Under the pieces are notes generated by a model. That model was given only the letters and a program-made list of their open reading frames with translations. It was not told the DNA's origin and made no database searches. This document shows positions 32,510-38,148 of a DNA stretch of 64,000 bases, in pieces. The number at the start of each line of letters is the position of its first letter. The stretch's first letter is position 1. The position numbers were made by a program, and so were the translations under genes. This stretch comes from Plantactinospora endophytica (lineage in GTDB: Bacteria > Actinomycetota > Actinomycetes > Mycobacteriales > Micromonosporaceae): contig NZ_BONW01000019.1 in assembly GCF_016862915.1 (NCBI RefSeq), forward strand, positions 1 to 64,000, written 5' to 3'.

Positions 32510-32838
32510 CTCCGCCGACCTCGGGTCGGGTCACTCCGACGGCTTCCACCGCGCTGACCTGCGGAGCCGGTCTGACCAGTGGATTCACCCTGGTACGGCG
32601 AGGGTGACCGGAGGTCGATCGGCCCACGGTCCATGCCGGACATATGCTAGTTTCACCTGACTGAGCGGCTGTGAATCACCTGAACCGCACTCCCTGCGTT
32701 AACGCGGTGGAAATGTCGCGAACCAGTGTGGGATCGGACACGGTCGCATAACGCAGGAGGCATTCGAGTGACCCACCGTTCTAGGCTCCTTGGAGGACCT
32801 GGGCGGAAGACCGACATTGGTACGGGGGTGGCCACGCC
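32510..32838. other. 330-bp regulatory gap before the GT87 gene
   Basis: Contains two direct copies of TCACCTGA (32653-32660 and 32676-32683, 23 bp apart), TTCAC/GTGAA inverted arms (32652-32656 and 32671-32675), a 10-bp palindrome GCGTTAACGC (32696-32705), and a leader ORF with a consensus ribosome site (32768). I see no other gene here. Confidence 0.5.
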
Positions 32839-32866
32839 ATGCCGGCGACCGTCGAAAGACGGCTAG
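32768..32866 (+). CDS. 32-codon leader ORF overlapping the GT87 start
   Basis: GTG at 32768 has a consensus AGGAGG (32755-32760) 7 nt upstream, stronger than the site for the following gene. It encodes 32 residues (starts VTHRSRLLGG) and ends with TAG at 32864-32866, 28 bp inside the GT87 gene and in a different frame. No similarity is recognised. It may couple translation to the GT87 start or act as a leader peptide; it could also be chance. Confidence 0.4.
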   Translation: MTHRSRLLGGPGRKTDIGTGVATPCRRPSKDG

Positions 32867-34284
32867 GCCGCCTCGCCCCAGTCCGCCGCTTTGCTCGTGG
32901 AATCGACCGTCGAGCAGTCGTACGGATCGGCGTCGTCGCCGTCGTCTGCTATGCCGCGTGGCTCGCCATCGCCACGTTCGGACGGCCGTACAACTTCTTC
33001 GACATGAAGATCTACCACGGCGCGGTGGTCTGGTGGGCGGGCGGACACGAGCTCTACGAATTCATCGCACCCAGGACCACCCTCGGCTTCACCTATCCAC
33101 CCTTCGCCGGTCTGGTCATGCTGCCGATGGCGAGCATCCCGCTCGGCCTCGCCGGCTGGGTCAACATCGTCGCCAGTGTCGCCACGATCGCGATCGTGCT
33201 CGCCGCGCTGCTCAAGCCGATCACCGACCGGCTCGGCTGGTCGCTCTGGTTCACCCTCGGCATCGCGGTACCGATGGCGGTCGCCATCGAGCCGGCCCGG
33301 GAGACGCTCGGCTACGGCCAGGTCAACCTGCTGCTGTTCGGTCTCGTCATGGCCGACCTGGTGGCGCTGCGCTGGCGGGCCCGGCGCGGCAGCCGGATCA
33401 CCGCCGCCGACGGTCCGCTGCGCCGGCTCTTCTTCAGCGGCGCCTGGGCCGGCGTCGGGATCGGCCTGGCCACCTCGATCAAGCTCACCCCCGCGCTCTT
33501 CGTCGTCTACCTGCTGATCACCCGGCAGTGGCGGGCCGCGATGACCGCGGTGGGCACCGGGATCGCCGTCACGGTCGGCACCTTCGCGATCGCCGGTCGT
33601 GAGTCGACGACGTACTTCATGTCGGTGCTCTGGCAGACCGAGCGGGTCGGTGCCGCCGACATGACGCCGAACCAGTCGCTGGCCGGGGTGCTCGCCCGAC
33701 TGTACGACTCGATCGAGACGCCCACCCTGCTCTGGCTCGCGTTCGCGATGCTGCTGCTGGCGGTCGGACTCTCCCGTGCCTCGCACTCGCACGCCGACGG
33801 CGACGAGTTGACCGCCTTCACCCTGGTCGGGCTCACCACCAACGTGATCAGCCCGATCTCCTGGTCGCACCACCTGGTCTGGGTCATCCCGGCGATCCTG
33901 ATCCTCGCCGACGCGGCGAGCCGGCGCAGGTCGGCCAGCCGGGGCCCCGGACCGCGCAATCCACTCGCGGCCGGCTCCGGCCCGGCCGGGATCACCGGGC
34001 TGCGCGCACCGATCTGGTTCCCCACCCTGACCGGTCTCCGGCACGGTGGCGCCGCCGTCGGGCTCTACCTGCTCTTCCTGATCTCACCGATCTGGCCGTA
34101 CGAGCACCAACTGCCGGAGGTGTCGCACTACCAGGACGGCTTCTTCGGCGCGCTGATGGAGAACTCCCTGGCTCTGGCAGTGATCCTGCTGGTCGCCGCG
34201 CTGCCGTGGCGGCCCGGTGCCGAGCCGGCGTTCTATCCCGAACACGGCCGTCTCGACCGCCGCCTCGCCGCCAGCCAGCGGTAA
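32839..34284 (+). CDS. GT87 family mannosyltransferase-like membrane protein
   Basis: 481 residues with about ten membrane helices. The early external loop FFDMKIYHGAVVWWAGGHELYEF carries the Asp of GT-C enzymes, followed by FTYPPFAGLVMLPM, typical of GT87 (PimE-like) polyprenyl-phosphomannose-dependent alpha-mannosyltransferases. Later SPISWSHHLVWVIPA is also characteristic. It would add mannose to phosphatidylinositol mannosides, lipomannan or a related glycan on the outer face of the membrane. ATG 32839 lies inside an upstream leader ORF. The stop codon is in the first unit of a 20-nt repeat array. Confidence 0.87.
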   Translation: MPATVERRLGRLAPVRRFARGIDRRAVVRIGVVAVVCYAAWLAIATFGRPYNFFDMKIYHGAVVWWAGGHELYEFIAPRTTLGFTYPPFAGLVMLPMASIPLGLAGWVNIVASVATIAIVLAALLKPITDRLGWSLWFTLGIAVPMAVAIEPARETLGYGQVNLLLFGLVMADLVALRWRARRGSRITAADGPLRRLFFSGAWAGVGIGLATSIKLTPALFVVYLLITRQWRAAMTAVGTGIAVTVGTFAIAGRESTTYFMSVLWQTERVGAADMTPNQSLAGVLARLYDSIETPTLLWLAFAMLLLAVGLSRASHSHADGDELTAFTLVGLTTNVISPISWSHHLVWVIPAILILADAASRRRSASRGPGPRNPLAAGSGPAGITGLRAPIWFPTLTGLRHGGAAVGLYLLFLISPIWPYEHQLPEVSHYQDGFFGALMENSLALAVILLVAALPWRPGAEPAFYPEHGRLDRRLAASQR

Positions 34285-34399
34285 CGACACGTTCCACCCG
34301 ACGACGTAGCGTTCCGACGGACAACGGAGCGTTGCGACGGATGACGGAGGGATCCGGCTGAGGACGGAGCGTTCCGGCGGAGGACGCGACGGTCCAGCC
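34280..34399. repeat. six tandem 20-nt repeats starting at the GT87 stop codon
   Basis: Six units in exact 20-nt register (34280, 34300, 34320, 34340, 34360, 34380), with the pattern GACGACGGAGCGTTCCGACG. The TAA stop (34282-34284) is in unit 1. Further CCAGCCGGAACGGTC copies continue to about 34445. Nothing else is seen in the 234-bp gap. Confidence 0.88.
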
Positions 34400-34518
34400 G
34401 GAACGGTCCATGGTCCAGCCGGAACGGTCGGTCTGGAACGGTCAGCCGGTGACGAGGTGGTCCCGCGCCATGAAGCGATTCCGCCGGTCGTCGGGTGACG
34501 GCCGGCGGGCGCCCCGGG

Positions 34519-34986
34519 TCAGGGACAGTTCACCCACTCCTCGGTGCCGTCGGCGAAGAGCTGCCGCTTCCACACCGGCAACCGGGCCTTGACCTCGTCG
34601 ACCAGCCGGGCACAGGCCGCGAACGCCGCGCCCCGGTGCGCGGTGCTCACCGCCGCCACCAGGGCCACGTCGCCGATCTCCAGCGGGCCGAGCCGGTGCG
34701 AGACCGCCACCGCGTGTACGTCCGGATCGGCCGCGATCTCGGCGGCCACCTCCCGCAGCACGTCGGCCGCGCTCGGGTGGCCCTCGTACTCCAGCCGGAG
34801 CACCGACCGGCCGTGGTCGTGGTCGCGTACGACGCCCTGGAAGGAGACCACCGCACCGGCGCCGGCATCGCCGACCGTGGACTCGTGGAAGGCCACGTCC
34901 AGCGGTGCGGTGCCGACCGCCGTGTACAGCCGACCGGCCGGCGGCACGGCTCCGGCGTCGACGGCCGACTCGCTCCGTACGCTCAT
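34519..34986 (-). CDS. moaE: molybdopterin synthase catalytic subunit
   Basis: 155 residues. GAVVSFQGVVRDHDHG and LRLEYEGHPSAADVL in the N-terminal half, HRLGPLEIGDVALVAAVSTAHRGAAF in the middle, and the family's active-site end VKARLPVWKRQLFADGTEEWVN, including the catalytic Lys. It accepts sulfur from MoaD thiocarboxylate to make molybdopterin. Last gene of the moaC-mogA-moeA-moaE operon; its ATG is 1 bp past the moeA stop. The partner moaD is 14 kb away. Confidence 0.95.
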   Translation of the reverse strand: MSVRSESAVDAGAVPPAGRLYTAVGTAPLDVAFHESTVGDAGAGAVVSFQGVVRDHDHGRSVLRLEYEGHPSAADVLREVAAEIAADPDVHAVAVSHRLGPLEIGDVALVAAVSTAHRGAAFAACARLVDEVKARLPVWKRQLFADGTEEWVNCP

Positions 34987-34987
34987 C

Positions 34988-36244
34988 TCACACTCCTCGC
35001 TGGGGGCGTTCTCCGGGCAGCAACGGCAGTGGTACGACCGGCACCTGGTCGCCCGGCTCGCCCTGCGTGCCCGGTGCGATGACGGCGAACCCGGCCGCTC
35101 CGGCCAGCCCGCGCAGCATCGCCGAGCCGACGTGCCGGACCGGAGTGGCGGTGTTCGTGGCGGGGTCGACCCGGACCAGTGCCAGATGGGTGTGGTCGCC
35201 CCGACCGGGCACCGGCTCGGCCAGCGTCACCCGGGGCAGTTCCGGCATCACCCGGCCGCGCAGCCCGGCCAGCAGCGGGGCCACCAGCGACACGATCGCG
35301 ACGATCGCCGACTGTGGGTTGCCGGGCAGCCCGGCGACGAACCGGACCCGGCCGTCCGGCCCGGTCACCCGGGCGAGCAGCATCGGAAAACCCGGGCGTA
35401 CGGCCACGGTGTTGACGACGTAGCCCGCGCCCAGCTCGCGCAGGGCCGGGTGCAGGTGGTCGACCGGGCCGTGCATGGTGCCACCGGTGGTGCAGACCAG
35501 GTCGGCGGTGGCGAGGCCCTGGCGGAGCGCCTCGACGTGCGCCTCCAGGGTGTCGGCGACCGGCCCGACAACGTCGGCGGAGGTGATCTCGCACCCGTAC
35601 CGGCGCAGCCAGGCGGGGACGGCGGGGCCGAGCGAGTCGCGTACCCGGCCGGCGCCGGGGCGGCCGACGGTGAGCAGCTCGTCACCGAAGATGATCAGGG
35701 CGGCCCGGGGCGCCCGGCGCACCCGGAGGGTGTCGTAGCCGCAGGAGGCGGCCAGCCCGATCACGCCGGGGTCGACCGGGGTACCGGCCGGCAGCAGCTC
35801 CTCGCCCGCCTGCGCCTCCTCGCCGGCGGCCCGCCACTCTGGCGCCGACCGCAGCGTGCCGGCGACCAGTCCGTCGGCGGTACGCGTCGACTCCTCGACC
35901 CGGAGCACCCCGGTCGCGCCGTCCGGCAGCATCGCCCCGGTGGCGATCTCGACGGCGGTGCCCTCCTCGGGCAGCGGCGGCGGAGTGCTGCCGGCGAGTA
36001 CCCGGCCGACGAGCCGCCACGGCCCGGTGCCGCGTACCGCCCAGCCGTCCACGCTCGACGTCGGGAACGCGGGCAGGTCGGTGAGGTTGGTCAGCGGCTC
36101 GGCCAGGGTCTGCCCGTCGACCTCGGCAACCGGCAGCTCGACGGGGGGCGGTGCGGCGGACCGACCTGCCTCGTACACCCGGGACCGGGCCTCCGCCCAG
36201 TTCGTGGTCGTCGGATCGGCGGCGACGGCGGCCTCGGTACTCAC
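34988..36244 (-). CDS. moeA: molybdopterin molybdotransferase
   Basis: 418 residues, full length. The MoeA signature is present: LPAFPTSSVDGWAVRG, EEGTAVEIATGAMLPDGATGV, the middle domain with FGDELL and the CTTGGTMHGPVDHLHPAL block, and FVAGLPGNPQSAIVA. The enzyme inserts molybdate into adenylated molybdopterin. The usual acidic residue after CTTGG is shifted: relatives have TTGGxSxGxxD and here TTGGTMHGPVD, which keeps the Asp. GTG at 36244 has GGCGGAG upstream. It is 95 bp after mogA and 1 bp before moaE. Confidence 0.93.
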   Translation of the reverse strand: MSTEAAVAADPTTTNWAEARSRVYEAGRSAAPPPVELPVAEVDGQTLAEPLTNLTDLPAFPTSSVDGWAVRGTGPWRLVGRVLAGSTPPPLPEEGTAVEIATGAMLPDGATGVLRVEESTRTADGLVAGTLRSAPEWRAAGEEAQAGEELLPAGTPVDPGVIGLAASCGYDTLRVRRAPRAALIIFGDELLTVGRPGAGRVRDSLGPAVPAWLRRYGCEITSADVVGPVADTLEAHVEALRQGLATADLVCTTGGTMHGPVDHLHPALRELGAGYVVNTVAVRPGFPMLLARVTGPDGRVRFVAGLPGNPQSAIVAIVSLVAPLLAGLRGRVMPELPRVTLAEPVPGRGDHTHLALVRVDPATNTATPVRHVGSAMLRGLAGAAGFAVIAPGTQGEPGDQVPVVPLPLLPGERPQRGV

Positions 36245-36339
36245 GCCGCTCCGCCCGTTCCGAGTCGGGCGCGCTGCCGCGCGCTGCTCACGTTCACCGT
36301 CCGAGCCTATCGTCGCGGCCGGACGGCCCGCCGAGGAGT

Positions 36340-36822
36340 TCAGTCGGTACGCGGGTGGTCGCCGCCCCGGAGCTGGTCGACCGCGTGCCCCAGGATCGGC
36401 CCGAGTACGGCGAGTCCGTCCCTGGCGCCGCCGGTGGAGCCGGGCAGGTTCACCACCAGCATCCGGCCGAGCACCCCGGCCAGCCCCCGGGAGAGTGCTG
36501 CCGTCGGTACCTTGTCCCGGCTGTGTGCCCGGATCGCCTCGGCGATGCCCGGGATCTCGTAGTCGAGCAGCGCGCGGGTCACCTCGGGAGTCCGGTCGGT
36601 CGGGTTGATGCCGGTACCGCCGCTGGTCAGCACGACGTCGACGCCGTCGGCCGCCGCGCGGCGCAGCTCGGTGCCGACCGGTTCGCCGTCGGGTACCACC
36701 ACCGGCTCGTCGACCTGGCAGCCGAGCTTCGTCAGCCCCTCGACCAGCAGCGGGCCGCTGGTGTCGGCGTAGACGCCGGTGGCGGCCCGGTTGGAGGCGA
36801 CCACCACCCTGGCCCGGATCAC
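36340..36822 (-). CDS. MogA/MoaB family molybdopterin adenylyltransferase
   Basis: 160 residues. Fold and motifs of the MoaB/Mog family: VVVASNRAATGVYADTSGPLL at the start, VVLTSGGTGINPTDRTPEV (TSGGTG molybdopterin-binding), and VNLPGSTGGARDGL. It adenylates molybdopterin before metal insertion by MoeA. GTG 36822 overlaps the moaC stop as GTGA, so translation is coupled. Whether it is called moaB or mogA is a matter of nomenclature; I leave the symbol open. Confidence 0.92.
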   Translation of the reverse strand: MIRARVVVASNRAATGVYADTSGPLLVEGLTKLGCQVDEPVVVPDGEPVGTELRRAAADGVDVVLTSGGTGINPTDRTPEVTRALLDYEIPGIAEAIRAHSRDKVPTAALSRGLAGVLGRMLVVNLPGSTGGARDGLAVLGPILGHAVDQLRGGDHPRTD

Positions 36823-37310
36823 GGCCGGTCCTCGGGGCGGGTCCAGTCGCCGGTCTTGCCGCCTTCCTTGCGCAGCACGCGTACCCCCTCGATCGAGGCC
36901 GCCGGGTCGACGGCCTTGACCATGTCGATCAGCGCGAGCCCGGCGGTGGCCACGGCGGTCAGCGCCTCCATCTCGACGCCGGTCCGGTCGGCGGTCCGGA
37001 CCGTCGCGGTGATCTCCACCGTGTCCGCACCCGGCACCAGGTCGACGGTGACGCCGTGCAGCGCGATCGGGTGGCAGAGCGGGATCAGGTCCGGGGTGCG
37101 TTTCGCGCCCATGATGCCGGCGAGCCTGCCGACGGCGAGCGCGTCGCCCTTGGGCAGCCCGTCCCGGCGCAGCAGCTCGATGACCTCGGCCGTGGTACGC
37201 AGTCGGCCGGCGGCGACGGCCCGGCGCACCGAGACCGACTTGGCGGAGACGTCGACCATCCGAGCCGCTCCGGCGGAATCGACGTGGGTGAGGTGCGCGG
37301 ACTCGGTCAC
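36819..37310 (-). CDS. moaC: cyclic pyranopterin monophosphate synthase
   Basis: 163 residues. LTHVDSAGAARMVDVSAK at the start, GDALAVGRLAGIMGAKRTPDLIPLCHPIALHG with the active-site LCHP, and VEMEALTAVATAGLALIDMVKAVD are diagnostic of MoaC, which rearranges the MoaA product. GTG 37310 gives the usual length; GGAGG directly abuts this GTG, an unusually short spacing. First gene of the minus-strand operon moaC-mogA-moeA-moaE. Its promoter must lie in the AT-richer island upstream (37311-38148). Confidence 0.94.
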   Translation of the reverse strand: MTESAHLTHVDSAGAARMVDVSAKSVSVRRAVAAGRLRTTAEVIELLRRDGLPKGDALAVGRLAGIMGAKRTPDLIPLCHPIALHGVTVDLVPGADTVEITATVRTADRTGVEMEALTAVATAGLALIDMVKAVDPAASIEGVRVLRKEGGKTGDWTRPEDRP

Positions 37311-37676
37311 CCTCCGGAGCTTAGAGGACGGCCGTCCCACACGCGGTCGAGAAGACCGGCGGAACGACCTCCGCAGCGGCGACGACCTGCGACGACCGGA
37401 AGCCGAATCTCGATCGGTCAACCCCAAGGCACACAAAAAGGACGAGTCGCGCGGTGACCCTGCGCAGTCCGTCGACCAACATACGAAAACATTTACCAGC
37501 GTCATTGCTTGCGATACGCGCTAAGCAGTGTCTTATTCGCCTGCAATGAGGAGATAATCCAGGATTGCGGATTTGTTGCCGGCGCCGAAACGCAGGGTCA
37601 ACAGCTCGACACGAAGCGAGTTTTACCAGGTCAGCCGATGGAGCACGCCAGCCGACTCACCGAGACTCGACGCCAA

Positions 37677-37808
37677 TCAGTCGGAGTGCGGCACATCGAA
37701 CGTCCACCCCACCAGCCCGCCAGCGCCGAACGACCAGCCTCCTGCGACCACTGGATCAGATCTTTCCCCGGAACCGGCGGAACGGGTATCCCCGAGGGAA
37801 TCAAGCAT
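37677..37808 (-). CDS. possible 43-residue small protein
   Basis: ATG at 37808 with AGGGAG 5 nt upstream; the product starts MLDSLGDTRSAGSGERSD and has a Gly/Trp/Phe-rich second half (GGWSFGAGGLVGW), ending in TFDVPHSD. Third-position GC is much lower than in neighbouring genes. A TATAAT on the same strand (37912-37907) lies about 100 bp upstream. No similarity is recognised; a peptide precursor, a remnant, or a chance ORF are all possible. Confidence 0.35.
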   Translation of the reverse strand: MLDSLGDTRSAGSGERSDPVVAGGWSFGAGGLVGWTFDVPHSD

Positions 37809-37880
37809 CGTCACTCCCTAACGTTAGTGCACGTGCGAGACCTAGCGCTCTCAGTTTCCATATCCGGACAGAGCGTGACG

Positions 37881-37931
37881 AATCAGTCGCTAGTTGACTA
37901 ATACTGATTATAGCGACATTTATCGTCGCTA
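37881..37931. promoter_or_regulatory. nested palindromes in the island
   Basis: AATCAGT (37881-37887) pairs with ACTGATT (37903-37909), enclosing TAGT-TG-ACTA (37891-37900). Overlapping these, GTCGCTA (37886-37892), TAGCGAC (37911-37917) and GTCGCTA (37925-37931) alternate in orientation; the last two form TAGCGAC-N7-GTCGCTA. A TATAAT on the minus strand is embedded (37907-37912). Confidence 0.55.
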
Positions 37932-38148
37932 AGCAGCCCGAACTCCCTTAAGCTTTGCCCATCGATCGAACGTAACGCGCAATCAGGGATCATTCCCCGA
38001 TTTCGGGCGTGGGCAAATGCTTGCAGCGAAGGGAGTCGCCACAATGCGCGGCAGCGAGTGGTACTGAGAGCGACAGACCATCACACCGACCGCGTTCGGT
38101 TGCTACGGTTACCAAGGCATTCGGTCTCGGTGACACTCAGGAACCGAC

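Larger units (their letters stand above)
37311..38148. other. 838-bp AT-richer intergenic island
   Basis: Lies between divergent moaC and the GGDEF-EAL gene. From about 37410 to 38050 the base composition falls clearly below the surroundings (runs like ACAAAAAGG, AAAACATTTACC, TTGACTAATACTGATTATAG). Holds a small candidate ORF (37677-37808, minus strand) and a nested palindrome block (37881-37931). No protein family, tRNA or known riboswitch is recognised. It may be a remnant of acquired DNA plus the promoters of both flanking genes. Confidence 0.6.

Noticed and set aside
37311-38148. Known riboswitch (c-di-GMP, cobalamin or molybdenum cofactor type) in the island
   Set aside because: Short stretches such as GGGCAAATGCTTGC looked suggestive, but I could not fit any consensus core; a covariance-model search would be needed to call one.
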